From Rhodobacteraceae bacterium UBA6796 (lineage in GTDB: Bacteria > Pseudomonadota > Alphaproteobacteria > Rhodobacterales > Rhodobacteraceae), in assembly GCA_002452815.1 (NCBI GenBank), contig DKFM01000018.1:1-64000 (forward strand): a stretch of 64,000 nt of DNA, written 5' to 3'. Of this stretch, positions 8,387 through 17,644 are shown piece after piece. Position 1 is the first letter of the stretch; every line of letters starts with the position of its first letter. Made by a program: the position numbers and the translations under genes. The notes under the pieces are model-generated. The model was given only the letters and a program-made list of their open reading frames with translations, was not told the DNA's origin and made no database searches.

Positions 8387-8848
8387 GTGGATGATGATCT
8401 TGACCGTAAAATATGCGCCCTGCTGGCAGAGGACGCGCGCCAGTCGCTGGCCCGGATCGGCGAGCAGGTGGGGCTGTCGACCTCGGCGGTCAACGAACGC
8501 ATCCGCCGCCTGACCGAGCGCGGCACGATCCGCCGGATCATGGCCGATATCGCCCCCGAGGCCGCAGGCCTGCCCGTCACCGCCTTCATCTGGGTGGCCC
8601 TGGCTGCCGGGGTGGACGAAACCGCCTTTCGCCATGCCATGGCCGGGACGCCGCGCGTCACCGCCTGCCATCATGTCACTGGCGGCTGGTCCTATCTGGT
8701 CCAGATCCGCGCGGCCTCGCTTCAGGGGGTCGAGGAATTTCTGACGGATCTGAAGGGCGGGCAGTGGATTGCACGCTCGGAAACCATGCTGGCGCTGTCG
8801 ACCGTGGTCGAACCGCCGTTCCTGTTTCGTGGCAACGTCGAGGGCTGA
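8387..8848 (+). CDS. Lrp/AsnC-family transcriptional regulator
   Basis: This 153-residue regulator begins DDDLDRKICALLAEDARQS, the standard N-terminal helix-turn-helix of Lrp proteins (STSAVNERIRRL recognition region), followed by the RAM ligand-binding domain. No ATG is available in frame; GTG at 8387 fits the family start exactly. The stop overlaps the ATG of the LysE-type exporter by one base, so both are coupled. An Lrp-type protein sensing an amino acid and controlling its exporter is a common arrangement, and this is the likely role. Confidence 0.92.
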   Translation: MDDDLDRKICALLAEDARQSLARIGEQVGLSTSAVNERIRRLTERGTIRRIMADIAPEAAGLPVTAFIWVALAAGVDETAFRHAMAGTPRVTACHHVTGGWSYLVQIRAASLQGVEEFLTDLKGGQWIARSETMLALSTVVEPPFLFRGNVEG

Positions 8849-9477
8849 TGATGCTGTTCTTGAAATCACTGATGATGGGGCTGGCCATCGCGGCCCCTTT
8901 GGGGCCGATCGGGGCGCTGTGCATTCAGCGCACGCTCAATCGCGGTTTTGCCGCCGGGGTGGCCGGGGGGCTGGGCACCGCGCTGGCCGATGCCGCCTAT
9001 GCCAGCGCGGCGGCGGCGGGCTTTGCCACCTTCGCGGCTGTCTTGCAGATGGTTTCGGCCCCCCTCGGGCTTGTGGGTGGGCTTTTCCTGCTTTGGCTGG
9101 CGTGGAAGGGATGGCCGCGCGGGGCAAGCCCCGTGCGCGCCGCCAGCGCGCCGGACAGTCGCGGGCTTTGGGCCACCACCGCCACCACCTTCGCGCTGAC
9201 GCTGACCAATCCGGCCACGATCCTCAGCTTCGCAGCGATCTTTGCGGGGCTGGGTCTTGCGAAAACCGCTTCACTCGGGGCTGCCGTCACCGTGGTTGGC
9301 GGGGTCTTCGCGGGGTCGATGCTGTGGTGGATGGCCCTGTCGGGAACGGTTGCCGTGTTGCACCACCGCCTGCCCGAAGGCTTTGCCGCCTGGACGGCGC
9401 GGATCTCCAGCCTGATGATGGCGGCCTTCGGGATCTGGGCGCTGTGGTCCGGGGCTGCCGGTCTGTTCCCGGCGTGA
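8848..9477 (+). CDS. LysE/RhtB-family amino-acid exporter
   Basis: The 209-residue inner-membrane protein has about six hydrophobic segments. It has the LysE-family signature near the N terminus (AAPLGPIGALCIQRTLNRG) and the TNPATILSF motif in the middle. These proteins export amino acids such as lysine, arginine, threonine or homoserine lactone by proton antiport. The start overlaps the regulator stop (TGATG). The ATG at 8851 is an alternative. The substrate cannot be read from sequence. Confidence 0.92.
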   Translation: MMLFLKSLMMGLAIAAPLGPIGALCIQRTLNRGFAAGVAGGLGTALADAAYASAAAAGFATFAAVLQMVSAPLGLVGGLFLLWLAWKGWPRGASPVRAASAPDSRGLWATTATTFALTLTNPATILSFAAIFAGLGLAKTASLGAAVTVVGGVFAGSMLWWMALSGTVAVLHHRLPEGFAAWTARISSLMMAAFGIWALWSGAAGLFPA

Positions 9478-9488
9478 AACCCCAGGCG

Positions 9489-9517
9489 GGCGGAGGGGCC
9501 GCGATGGCGCCTCCGCC
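9489..9517. terminator. GC-rich hairpin between convergent genes
   Basis: GGCGGAGG (9489-9496) pairs with CCTCCGCC (9510-9517) with a 13-nt loop. It lies between the stops of the LysE-type gene and the minus-strand aminotransferase and could serve both. A T-run is lacking. Confidence 0.5.
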
Positions 9518-9528
9518 CCCTGTACAAC

Positions 9529-10701
9529 TCAGGGCATCTGCGCCTCGGCAAAGCCGCGCAAGACACGCAGCGCGCCTTCCAGCACCGCGTCGGCCTGGGT
9601 CAGGGCGATGCGGATATGCCCGGCCGCGGCCGCGCCGAAGCTTTCGCCCGGCATCACGCAGATCTTGTGCTCTTCCAGCAGCCGCGCGGCGAAGGCATCG
9701 CCCGACAGGCCGGTGGGCCGGATGTCGGCCATCACATACATCGCGCCCGCCGGCGGGATCAGCCGCAGCGCCTGCGACCCCGACAGCACCGCCTTGGCAA
9801 TGTCGCGCCGCCGGTGGAAGGGCGCGGCCACCGCCGCCTCGAAGGCCGTGCCCTGACGCAGGGCGAACAGGGCCGCGTCCTGGATGAAGCCGGGCACGCC
9901 ATAGGTGGTGTTGATCGCCAGTTCCAGCGCGGCGGCGATCACCGGCTCGGGCGCGATCATCCAGCCGATCCGCGACCCCGTCATCGCATGGCTTTTCGAC
10001 AGCGAGCCCAGCACCACGGTGCGCTCGGCCATGCCGGGCAGGGCGCGCGGGCTTTGGAACTGGCCCTGCCAGACCTGCGTGTCATAGACCTCGTCCGAGA
10101 TCAGCCACAGATCGGCCGCCTGACAGGCGCGCGCGATGCCCCGCAGCGTGGCATCGGAATAGATCACGCCGGTCGGGTTGTTGGGCGAGTTGATCAGCAG
10201 CGTGCGGGCCCCCGCGCTTGCCGCCAGAATATCGGCCTCGGCCGGCTGGAAACCGGCTTCGGCGCGCGCCTCGATCACCCGGGCCTCGGCGCCGGTCGAC
10301 CGGATCGTGCCGGGGTAGGTGGCATAATAGGGCGCCACGAACAGCCCCGCCTGACCGGGATCAAGCAAGACGCTATGGGCCGAGAACAGCGCCGATTGCC
10401 CGCCGGGGGTGACAAGCACATTCTCGGGGCGGGTCGGCACGCCACTGCGCGCCTGCACCCGCGCCGCGATCTGCGCGCGCAGTGCCATGGTGCCGGCAAT
10501 GTCGGGATATCCGGTGTGGCCATTAGCCGCCGATTGCGCCATCGCCGCCAGGATCGCCGGGTCGGTTTTCACGTCCGGCTCGCCGATCGACAGCATCACC
10601 ACGCTCTCGCCCGCCGCGATCATCTCGCGGGCGCGGAACAGGATGCCCCAGCCATTTCCCGCATCGCCCCGCATATGCGCCACGCGCGCTGCCAGTTCCA
10701 T
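9529..10701 (-). CDS. class I pyridoxal-phosphate aminotransferase
   Basis: This is a fold-type I aminotransferase of 390 residues. Lys236 in SLSKSHAMTG is the PLP Schiff-base lysine, the NSPNNPTG motif sits at 171-178, and SRIGW follows the lysine. The SKSHAMTG variant resembles arginine:pyruvate transaminase AruH and related enzymes, so a basic or broad amino-acid substrate is possible, but specificity is not certain. The start is 16 nt after the TetR gene stop with GGAGAGACGA upstream, so it is the last gene of a ppk2-tetR-aminotransferase transcript on the minus strand. Confidence 0.9.
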   Translation of the reverse strand: MELAARVAHMRGDAGNGWGILFRAREMIAAGESVVMLSIGEPDVKTDPAILAAMAQSAANGHTGYPDIAGTMALRAQIAARVQARSGVPTRPENVLVTPGGQSALFSAHSVLLDPGQAGLFVAPYYATYPGTIRSTGAEARVIEARAEAGFQPAEADILAASAGARTLLINSPNNPTGVIYSDATLRGIARACQAADLWLISDEVYDTQVWQGQFQSPRALPGMAERTVVLGSLSKSHAMTGSRIGWMIAPEPVIAAALELAINTTYGVPGFIQDAALFALRQGTAFEAAVAAPFHRRRDIAKAVLSGSQALRLIPPAGAMYVMADIRPTGLSGDAFAARLLEEHKICVMPGESFGAAAAGHIRIALTQADAVLEGALRVLRGFAEAQMP

Positions 10702-10717
10702 TCGTCTCTCCAGTATG

Positions 10718-11335
10718 TCAGCGGTCCGCGGGCAAAATCCCAAGGCCGCGCAGGTAAATCCCGATGCCGCTTTCCAGCAGATCCTCGGGCGCGTAGGGCG
10801 CGCGCGATCCCGGGGCCGCGCGCGCGTAAAGTTCGACGACGCCATGGCTCATCGCCCAGATATGGGCATGCACCATCGCGGTGGGGGGGCGGCGGTTTTC
10901 GGGCAGATGCCGCGTCAGCGCCTCGGTCGCGCGCAGCATCGCGCTTTCGGCGCGCGCCGCCGCATCGGCCAGATCGGGGCTGCGCGAGGCGGCGATGCCG
11001 CTTTCGAACATCGCCATGTAATGCCCCGGAAACCGACGGGCAAAGGCCAGATAGGCCCGGCCCACCGTACCGAAGGCCGCCAGCGCCGAAGGTGCGCCAC
11101 CGTTCCAGGCATGTTCCAGCAGATCGGCGAAAATCCCGAAACCCTGCCGCGCGCATTCCGCGATCAGATCTTCGCGGCCCGCGAAATGGCGGTAGACGGC
11201 GGCGGGCGTCACCCCGGCATCCTTGGCCGCCTCGGACAGGGTAAAGCCCGTGGGCCCCTGCGCCGCGATCAGCCGCAGCGCCGCCTCGACCAGCGCCTGA
11301 CGCAGGTTGCCGTGATGATAGCCTTGCTTACTCAT
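10718..11335 (-). CDS. TetR-family transcriptional regulator
   Basis: The 205-residue protein has an N-terminal TetR helix-turn-helix ([16 protein letters not shown] through [18 protein letters not shown], residues ~18-58) and a C-terminal ligand domain of the TetR_C_33/WHG type ([12 protein letters not shown]). The ATG lies inside the 3' end of ppk2, overlapping it by 8 nt, so translation is likely coupled. Its target is unknown; the downstream aminotransferase 16 nt away is one candidate. Confidence 0.9.
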   Translation of the reverse strand: MSKQGYHHGNLRQALVEAALRLIAAQGPTGFTLSEAAKDAGVTPAAVYRHFAGREDLIAECARQGFGIFADLLEHAWNGGAPSALAAFGTVGRAYLAFARRFPGHYMAMFESGIAASRSPDLADAAARAESAMLRATEALTRHLPENRRPPTAMVHAHIWAMSHGVVELYARAAPGSRAPYAPEDLLESGIGIYLRGLGILPADR

Positions 11336-12272
11336 CCAGGATGCCGCGCCCGCCGCAGATTTTTTTGTCAATCTTGCCAATGGCTTTCGCGTCTTTTTTC
11401 GCGTAGTCGACGGCGTTCAGCACAGTCTGGATCGCGGCGATCCGCGCGCGCATCTTGTCGTCCGAGCGGATCACCGTCCACGGCGCATGGTCAGTGTCCG
11501 AGCGTTTCAGCGTTTCGCGGATCGCCTCGGAATAGGCGTCCCATTTCTTCAGCCCCTCGACGTCGATCCAGCTGAGCTTCCACTGTTTGAGCGGGTCATG
11601 TTCGCGGTCGAGGAACCGCTTCAATTGCTCGGCCCGGTCGACCGAGAGCCAGAGCTTGACCAGAATGATGCCTTCCTCGACCAGCATCTTTTCGAAATCC
11701 GGCAGTTGGGCAAAGAAATGGGCCCGCTGTTCGGGGGTGCAAAACCCGAAGACATGTTCGACCACGCCGCGGTTATACCAGCTGCGGTCAAACAGCGCGA
11801 TTTCCCCCGCCGCAGGCAGCCAGTCGACATAGCGCTGGAAATACCACTGCGTCGCCTCGCGTTCGGTCGGCTTGGGCAGCGCCACGACATAGGCCGAGCG
11901 CGGGTTCAGGTTTTCCTGCATCCGCGCGATGGTGCCGCCCTTGCCGGCGGCATCGCGCCCTTCGAAGATCACCGCCAGCCGCTTGCCGGTGGCTTTCAGA
12001 TCCCACAGCATCTTGACCAGTTCGATCTGCAGCGCATCCATCTGCGCCTCGTAGTCCTTTTTCTTCATCTCCTCGCGGTAAGGATATGACTTCGAAAGGA
12101 TTTCATCTTTCTTGGCGGTCAGGATCGCGTCGCGCAGCGCGACCGGGGCTTCTTCGTTCAGAAACCGGGTGATGTCGCCCACGAATGGGATATCGGCCAC
12201 CAGCGCCTGCGGCGCGGGCTCTGCCGTTTCGGGTGCGTCCTTGTCTTTTGCCTTGTCCTTGTTCTTGCCCAT
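11328..12272 (-). CDS. ppk2: polyphosphate kinase 2
   Basis: PPK2 transfers phosphate between polyphosphate and nucleotides in the cytosol. The Walker A loop GRDAAGKGG is at 105-113, Asp162 lies in FDRSWYNRG, and the lid region [14 protein letters not shown] follows. The 314-residue single-domain form is usual for class I PPK2, which mainly makes NTP/NDP from polyphosphate. The N terminus is a charged Lys/Asp-rich tail before the domain. The real start is the ATG at 12272; no family sequence lies upstream. It is the first gene of a three-gene transcript and its 3' end contains the TetR start. Confidence 0.93.
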   Translation of the reverse strand: MGKNKDKAKDKDAPETAEPAPQALVADIPFVGDITRFLNEEAPVALRDAILTAKKDEILSKSYPYREEMKKKDYEAQMDALQIELVKMLWDLKATGKRLAVIFEGRDAAGKGGTIARMQENLNPRSAYVVALPKPTEREATQWYFQRYVDWLPAAGEIALFDRSWYNRGVVEHVFGFCTPEQRAHFFAQLPDFEKMLVEEGIILVKLWLSVDRAEQLKRFLDREHDPLKQWKLSWIDVEGLKKWDAYSEAIRETLKRSDTDHAPWTVIRSDDKMRARIAAIQTVLNAVDYAKKDAKAIGKIDKKICGGRGILDE

Positions 12273-12329
12273 GGCGGCCCCCGTTGCGATGTGAATGGGC
12301 TTCACTATAGGCGTGGCGCGCGGCGCTGC

Positions 12330-12462
12330 AAGCGGGGTCGGGGGCGCTGCCCCCGCGGGCCCGTGCCGGACCCTTCCCCCGGAGTATTTTCGCCAAGAAG
12401 AAATCAGGTCTCTTCTTCTTGGTCCAAATACTCCCGGGGGTCCGGGGGGGGGACACCCCCGG
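12330..12462. repeat. composite intergenic inverted repeat (GAGTATTTT family), copy 1
   Basis: The core has arms GGAGTATTTTCGCCAAGAAG (from 12381) and TTCTTCTTGGTCCAAATACT (from 12413). It is flanked by G/C hairpins GGGGGC-GCT-GCCCCC on the left and CCGGGGGT/ACCCCCGG on the right (12434-12462). It sits at the 3' end of metA and upstream of ppk2. Related copies occur at 22508-22620 and 62480-62555, with half copies elsewhere. Confidence 0.75.
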
Positions 12463-12477
12463 CTGCGGTGCCCGCGC

Positions 12478-13398
12478 TCAGCGGCCGATTTCGGCCAGAT
12501 CGTAGGGCGTGTCCTGATAGATCGCGTTGATCCAGTTACCATACAGCAGATGCGCGTGGCTGCGCCAGCGGTTCGAGGGCGTCCGGCGCGGGTCGTCGTC
12601 GGGGTAGTAATTCGCCGGCACATTGATCGCTTTGCCGACGGCCACGTCGCGGTCGTACTCTTCCTTCAGCGTGGTGCTGTCATATTCGAAATGGTTGAAG
12701 ACATAAAGCGCGCGGTGGCAGGCATCTTCGACCAGACAGGGGCCGGTGTCATCCGAGGCCAGCAGCGTGGTCAGCCCCGCCGCGTCCAGTTCCGGCTGGC
12801 GCATTTCCGTCCAGCGGCTGACCGGGATCAGCAGATCGTCGGAAAAGCCGCGCAGATAGGGCGAGGCGGGCGCCAGATTGCGGTGCCGGAAACAGCCGAA
12901 GGCCTTGTGGTCCAGCATGTGCTTGTTCACGCCGTGGAAGTAATAGGCCATCGCCATGCCGCCCCAGCACACCCCGAAGGTCGAGAACACATGGCTTTGC
13001 GTCCAGTCGAACACGCGCGTCATCTCGTCCCAATAGGTGACCTCGTCGAAGGGCAGGTGTTCGATCGGCGCGCCGGTGATGATCAGACCGTCGAATTTCT
13101 CGCCCGAGGCCTCGACCTCGGCGAAGGGGCGATAGAAGGTTTCCATATGCTCGGCGGCGGTGTTCTTGGTCTGATGCTCGGTCATGCGGATCAACTGAAA
13201 GTCGATCTGGATCGGGGTTGCGCCGATCAGCCGGGCGAACTGGTTCTCGGTCTGGATCTTCTTCGGCATCAGGTTCAGCAGGCCGATCCGCAGCGGCCGG
13301 ATTTCCTGCCGCGCCGCGCGCTCGGGCGTCATCACCATCACGCCTTCCTTCGACAGGATGTCAAAGGCGGGCAGGGATTCAGGCAGGGTGATGGGCAT
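12478..13398 (-). CDS. metA: homoserine O-acyltransferase MetA, probably acetyltransferase
   Basis: This enzyme acylates homoserine in the first committed step of methionine synthesis. It has 306 residues, normal for MetAA. The catalytic cysteine is about residue 144 in FGVCWGG, with conserved [15 protein letters not shown] and the His/Glu region [15 protein letters not shown]. In the acyl-specificity loop the sequence is TGAPIE; a glutamate at this place is reported to favour acetyl-CoA, whereas the E. coli succinyl enzyme has glycine. So acetyltransferase activity is inferred. I see no SAM-II or other methionine riboswitch in the 63 nt upstream. It follows a P-loop ATPase and a DMT exporter on the same strand. 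Confidence 0.93.
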   Translation of the reverse strand: MPITLPESLPAFDILSKEGVMVMTPERAARQEIRPLRIGLLNLMPKKIQTENQFARLIGATPIQIDFQLIRMTEHQTKNTAAEHMETFYRPFAEVEASGEKFDGLIITGAPIEHLPFDEVTYWDEMTRVFDWTQSHVFSTFGVCWGGMAMAYYFHGVNKHMLDHKAFGCFRHRNLAPASPYLRGFSDDLLIPVSRWTEMRQPELDAAGLTTLLASDDTGPCLVEDACHRALYVFNHFEYDSTTLKEEYDRDVAVGKAINVPANYYPDDDPRRTPSNRWRSHAHLLYGNWINAIYQDTPYDLAEIGR

Positions 13399-13461
13399 TG
13401 CGTTCGTCCTTGTGGCGGTGTCTGGCCGGTTTTGCCCGGGGCCTTGGCCCCGGCGTATGGG

Positions 13462-14322
13462 TCAAGCGGGCAGGGCGCCCGCGATCAGCGATGTAAAATC
13501 TTTCTCGTCGCGGACAAGGGCGACATCCTCAGCCCTGACCTTGATGCCCCAGTTTTCGGCCATCGCCGCATAGCGGGGCTGGCGATGGGCCAGCGCCTGC
13601 GCATAGGTCCAGCGCACGAAATCGTCGGGGTTGACCTCGTCTTCCTTCAACCCCCGCTCGACGCGGTATTCGACCCATTTGCGCTCCAGGAACTGGGGCT
13701 GGTAATACATCGGCTTGGGCGCGCGGTCGAAACGGCGCACCAGTTCGCCGGTATGCGCGTCCGAACCTTCGATCCAGACCATCAGCAGGTTGCGCGACAG
13801 CGCGTTCAGGATCGGGTCGGCCGGGTCTTCGGGATTGACCACCTCGCAGATCGAGCCGCCCGAATCGCAGACGAAATGCGGGATCTGATAGATCTCTCGC
13901 GCGCGGGCGATGAAATGTTCGGTGTCGAGCAGCGCCGATTTTTCCGCGGCGCGGTGCTGGTTCTGGCGCAGCATGTAGTCGTCGAAGGGCAGGCCACCCT
14001 TGGCCGGGCTGCCGGGCTTGCCCAGATAGGTGGACAGGGGCGCCAGATTGTCGAAGGTGATGTTGCTGGCGATATAGACGCTGTCGCTGAGCAGCAATTC
14101 GCGCAGGAACGGGTTCTTCATCGCCTCGCGCTTGAAGTTGTCGGCGATATATTCGCCCATGTAGCGCGTGCCGATCCGGTAATCGACCGAGTAGTGAAAC
14201 CACCCCGAAGCCGAGGCGCGCAGCATCGAGGCCAGATAGGTCTTGCCCAGCCCCGACATGCCGAACAGCAGCACCCGTTTCTGGCTGGCGCCAAGCCATT
14301 CTGCGCGATTGGAATAGATCAT
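13462..14322 (-). CDS. P-loop ATPase/kinase of unknown function
   Basis: The 286-residue protein has a clear Walker A motif, GMSGLGKTYL, at residues 21-30 after a beta-strand (RVLLF). The remainder has no second motif I can place with confidence. It contains many tyrosines and tryptophans and reads like a soluble nucleoside- or small-molecule kinase-like P-loop protein found as an ATPase in Rhodobacteraceae. ATG at 14322 starts just before the Walker strand. It lies 63 nt before metA and about 50 nt after the DMT exporter, so it may share their transcript. The substrate is unknown. Confidence 0.75.
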   Translation of the reverse strand: MIYSNRAEWLGASQKRVLLFGMSGLGKTYLASMLRASASGWFHYSVDYRIGTRYMGEYIADNFKREAMKNPFLRELLLSDSVYIASNITFDNLAPLSTYLGKPGSPAKGGLPFDDYMLRQNQHRAAEKSALLDTEHFIARAREIYQIPHFVCDSGGSICEVVNPEDPADPILNALSRNLLMVWIEGSDAHTGELVRRFDRAPKPMYYQPQFLERKWVEYRVERGLKEDEVNPDDFVRWTYAQALAHRQPRYAAMAENWGIKVRAEDVALVRDEKDFTSLIAGALPA

Positions 14323-14372
14323 CCCGGTCCCCTTGCTTGCGCCTCCGGGTTTAACGGCTGTGCGCGCCGCCG

Positions 14373-15303
14373 TCACGGGGTTTTGGCAGGGGCGGGAACG
14401 CGGGCGGGTTTCGGGCGGCTGTTCAGGATCAGCAAGCCTGCCGCCAGCACCGCAAATCCCGCCCAGGCGTTCCAGCCCAATCGTTCGGAATAGGTGGCCC
14501 AGCCCGCCACGATCGCCACCGGGGGGGATCAGCAGGGTGACCAGCGACAGGTTGCCCGCGCCTGCCAGCGCAAGGATGCGGTAATAGATCAGATAGGCCA
14601 GCGCCGAGCAGCCGAGCCCGAGCCACAGCACCGCCCCCCAGACCGGGGCGGACCAGCCGAACTGCGGGACGCCCTCGGTCAGCAAAAGCGCGGGCACCAG
14701 CCAGACGGCGCCACCCGTCAACATGCCTGCGGCGGCGACTTCGGGGGCGATGCCGCGCATTGAGAACCGCGCGTAAGCCCCTGCAAAGCCGTAGGAAATC
14801 GACGCGCCGATGATCGACAGCTGCCCCATCGAGGCGGGGTTGAAGCCGCGCAGCGCCTCGGGGCCGATGGCCAGCACCACGCCACAAAAACCGATGCCCA
14901 CGCCCAGGGCACGGCGCGGGGTCAGGTGTTCGTCGCTGAACACCAGGGCCGCGATCAGCACGCCGAAGATCGCGGTCGAGGCATTCAGGATCGAGGCCAG
15001 CCCCGAGTCGATATGCTGCTGGCCCCAGACGATCAGTGAAAACGGAATTGCGTTGTTCAGCGCACCCATCATCAGAAAGCGGAAGATATAGCGCGGCTCG
15101 CGTGGCAGGGGCAGGCGGCGCAACCCGACCCACAGCCACAGCAGGACCATGCCGCCCAGCACCCGCAGGGTCACGGTGGCCAGCACGCTGGCCTCGGTCA
15201 GGGCCACGCGGTTGGACAGGAACGAGGTGCCCCAGATCAGCGCAAGCGCGCCAAGCAAGGTCCAGACAAGCGGTGACAGGCGGGGGGAGGCGGTGGTGTT
15301 CAT
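14373..15303 (-). pseudogene. EamA/DMT-family exporter, frameshifted in a C7 run
   Basis: This is a drug/metabolite transporter with two EamA repeats and about ten membrane helices, starting LVWTLLGALALIWGTSFLSN. Near the end, after LVTLLIPP, the frame is lost at the homopolymer 14521-14527 (G7 on the plus strand). Removing one base restores VAIVAGWATYSERLGW and the last helix, with a TGA at 14373-14375 and a protein of about 309 residues. Unrepaired, the frame runs through into the downstream ATPase gene. The last helix would be lost, so the gene as written is probably non-functional. The same kind of +1 G change occurs in scoA. A sequencing error is likely. Confidence 0.82.
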
Positions 15304-15371
15304 GGCGCGACGCTAGCCGGGCGCGCGGGGCTGCGCCACCCGGATCTTGCGGCTGTGCAACGCGCCGCAAT

Positions 15372-15402
15372 GAAAAAGCCCCGCGGGGGTCGCGGGGCTT
15401 TT
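15372..15402 (-). terminator. Rho-independent terminator of the FadL-type gene
   Basis: On the minus strand GCCCCGC (15398-15392) pairs with GCGGGGC (15384-15378) over a 7-nt loop and runs into TTTTT. It lies 20 nt after the stop of the FadL-type gene. The plus-strand side also carries TTTT. Confidence 0.85.
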
Positions 15403-15421
15403 CCGGTGCAAGGCGTTTGCC

Positions 15422-16552
15422 TCAGAAGCTGTAGCCGATGCGCAGGCCGACGGCGACGGCGTGGTTGTCGGTGAACTTGCCGAAGGTGCCGCAATCGCCA
15501 TCCGGGCAGGGCGCGACCAGCGCGGCCGGGATCTCGGTATCGGCATCCCCGATCATCACATAGCGCACGCCGCCGGTGATTTTCAGGTTGTCGCGGGTAT
15601 AGGTCGCCGCCAGACCGACCGCGGTCGAGCCGTCGGTCGGCCCGAGGTTGCCCGCATAGCCGTCCTTGCCGGTTTCGTGGCTGACGAACATGGCACCCGA
15701 CCAGTTTTCGGTGAACCGGCGCCCGACACCCAGCGTGTAGGTGATCGAGTCGTTGTCATAGCTGACCAGCGGGTCCTTATAGACGTTCGCGGGGTTGGCC
15801 ATGTAATTCGTCGGTGCGATCTGGAACGCGCTCCAGTCGACCCAGCGGATCGAGCCGAACACCAGCGTGTCCTTCGCGACCCCGGTCTGACCTTCCAGCG
15901 TCAGCGATTGCGGGATCTCGGTCTCGAAGCTGGTTTCCGCGCCATTCTCGTTGGCGGTGAAATCATGCGTGACGGCCGAGTTGTAGGTCAGCGCGACGCG
16001 GGCCGCGATCTCGGGCTTTTCCCAGGCGACGCCCAGCACATAGCCATAGTCGGTCTCGCTCGACGACGACATGTCATAGCCGTTGAACAGATGAACCGTG
16101 CCATTCGTGCGGATTGCGCGCAGGCCGCCGATCACACTGATATTGTTGTCGAATTTATAGCGCATCAGCGCGGTCGTGGCGTAGGAGTTGATGTCCGCCG
16201 TCGAGCCGCCGTAAAGGTAGCCGGTGATCGGATAGGACACGTCGGCGCCCACCGGCTCGTCGATGATCAGCGCGGCGTCGATGCGGTCGTTGACCTTCAT
16301 CTTCAGCCCCAGGCTCATCGTGGTGTAGTCCTCGGCCATGTCGCCCGAGCCGACCCCGGCCGGCGACAGCGGCGACACGGGGATCTGCTGCGTGCCCGAC
16401 ACTTCCGGGCGCACCCGGCCGATGTTGAACTCCACATAGTTGCCTTGTTCGAACAGGATCCCGACCGACTGGCCCGACCGTTCGATCCCCCCTGCGGTGG
16501 CAGCGGTGGCCCCAAGGGCCAGCGCGCTTGCCGTCATCATAACACGTCTCAT
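15422..16552 (-). CDS. FadL/OMPP1-type outer-membrane transport protein
   Basis: The 376-residue protein has a signal peptide (MRRVMMTASALALGATAATA) and the FadL-like N terminus GGIERSGQSVGILFEQGNYVE. The rest shows alternating beta-strand pattern ending in RIGYSF with a C-terminal Phe. FadL family barrels carry hydrophobic compounds such as long-chain fatty acids across the outer membrane. Family members are about 380-450 residues, so this one is on the short side. It is a single gene with its own terminator. The substrate is inferred from family only. Confidence 0.88.
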   Translation of the reverse strand: MRRVMMTASALALGATAATAGGIERSGQSVGILFEQGNYVEFNIGRVRPEVSGTQQIPVSPLSPAGVGSGDMAEDYTTMSLGLKMKVNDRIDAALIIDEPVGADVSYPITGYLYGGSTADINSYATTALMRYKFDNNISVIGGLRAIRTNGTVHLFNGYDMSSSSETDYGYVLGVAWEKPEIAARVALTYNSAVTHDFTANENGAETSFETEIPQSLTLEGQTGVAKDTLVFGSIRWVDWSAFQIAPTNYMANPANVYKDPLVSYDNDSITYTLGVGRRFTENWSGAMFVSHETGKDGYAGNLGPTDGSTAVGLAATYTRDNLKITGGVRYVMIGDADTEIPAALVAPCPDGDCGTFGKFTDNHAVAVGLRIGYSF

Positions 16553-16684
16553 TTGATCCTCATCCCTAGCGTGTCAGTTATGCGTCTGGGGAAACCCTAC
16601 CATGACGTTTGCGTAAATCAATCAAGCCTGCGGCCTTACGTCACGTCCGCAAAAGATGCTGCATTGCAGCTTGTTGCGGCTCAG

Positions 16685-17644
16685 TCACGTTTCGTCAAGG
16701 GGCAGCGGTTGCGGGGTGTCCGGCCGGTTGCGCAGGTTGATCCAGTTTGCCCACAAGATCACCGCACCGCCCAGGATCACGGGGATCGAAAGGTTTTCGT
16801 GATAAAGCAGCGCCCCCAGTGCCGCGATCAGCGGCAGGCGCAGAAAGTCGATCGGGATGACGACCGAGGCGGGCGCCAGGGCCAGCGCGCGGGTCATGCA
16901 GAAATGCGCCCCCAGCCCGGCGACCCCGATCAGCGCGAGCCAGGGCGCGCTGGCCGCCGTCGGCCATCGCCAGACGCCATCGCCCATCATCATCACCGCG
17001 CCGAACACCGCCTGCATCACCGTCAGCCACAGCAAGATCTCGATCACCGGGGCGCTGCGTGTCAGCCGCTTCGTGCTGAGCGCGGAGCCCGCAAACCCGA
17101 CCGCCGCCAGCATCGCCAGCACGGTTCCAAAGCTCAGGCCCCCCTTGCCCCAGGGCTGCGCCACCAGAAGAACGCCGGCAAAGCCGATGCCCGCCGCCAG
17201 CAGGCCGCGCGGGGTCAGCCGTTCGCCCAGCACCAGCGGCGCGGCCAGCGTCACCAGGATCGGATAGGAAAATTCCAGCGCGAACAGCTGGGCCAGCGGG
17301 ATCAGCGTCAGCGCGGCGAACCACAGGTTCTGGCCGGTGAAATGGCTCAGGTTGCGGATCAGGTGCAGCCCCATGTTGCGTGCCCGCAAGGCCCCCCACT
17401 GGCCGCTGATCCGCGCGGCCCCCAGCACGATCATCACCCCCAGCACGGATCGCCAGGTCATGATCTCGAACGTGTCGTGCCAGCGCGCGACCTCGCGCCC
17501 GGCCAATGCCATCGACACGAAGCCGGTCATCGCGCCCGCCATCCACAAAGCCGCGCGGCCATAGGCGTGGGGCGTGTGCGGCGATGCGGCGACATCGGGT
17601 CGGTGGCGTGGCAGGTGGCGTGTTTGGGGCTGCGGGCTGGGCAC
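16685..17644 (-). CDS. EamA/DMT-family transporter
   Basis: This inner-membrane protein of 319 residues has two EamA repeats with about ten hydrophobic helices (from ALWMAGAMTGFVSMALAGRE onwards) and ends with a Pro-rich cytoplasmic tail. The GTG at 17644 is the only start that keeps the full length; a shorter start at the ATG before the first helix is possible since the first ~30 residues are polar and Pro/His-rich. DMT proteins export metabolites or import purines and other solutes. The substrate is unknown. Confidence 0.87.
   Translation of the reverse strand: MPSPQPQTRHLPRHRPDVAASPHTPHAYGRAALWMAGAMTGFVSMALAGREVARWHDTFEIMTWRSVLGVMIVLGAARISGQWGALRARNMGLHLIRNLSHFTGQNLWFAALTLIPLAQLFALEFSYPILVTLAAPLVLGERLTPRGLLAAGIGFAGVLLVAQPWGKGGLSFGTVLAMLAAVGFAGSALSTKRLTRSAPVIEILLWLTVMQAVFGAVMMMGDGVWRWPTAASAPWLALIGVAGLGAHFCMTRALALAPASVVIPIDFLRLPLIAALGALLYHENLSIPVILGGAVILWANWINLRNRPDTPQPLPLDET

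Noticed and set aside
9616..11244. Long plus-strand ORF across the aminotransferase and TetR genes
   Set aside because: Antisense shadow; the Arg/His/Gly-rich translation is typical of high-GC shadow frames.
13436..13453. CCGGGGCC-TT-GGCCCCGG hairpin as terminator upstream of metA
   Set aside because: The loop is only two bases and no T-run follows on the minus strand, so it does not look like a terminator of the ATPase gene.
13399..13461. SAM riboswitch upstream of metA
   Set aside because: Only 63 nt are available and the sequence has a short G/C hairpin but no SAM-II pseudoknot elements.
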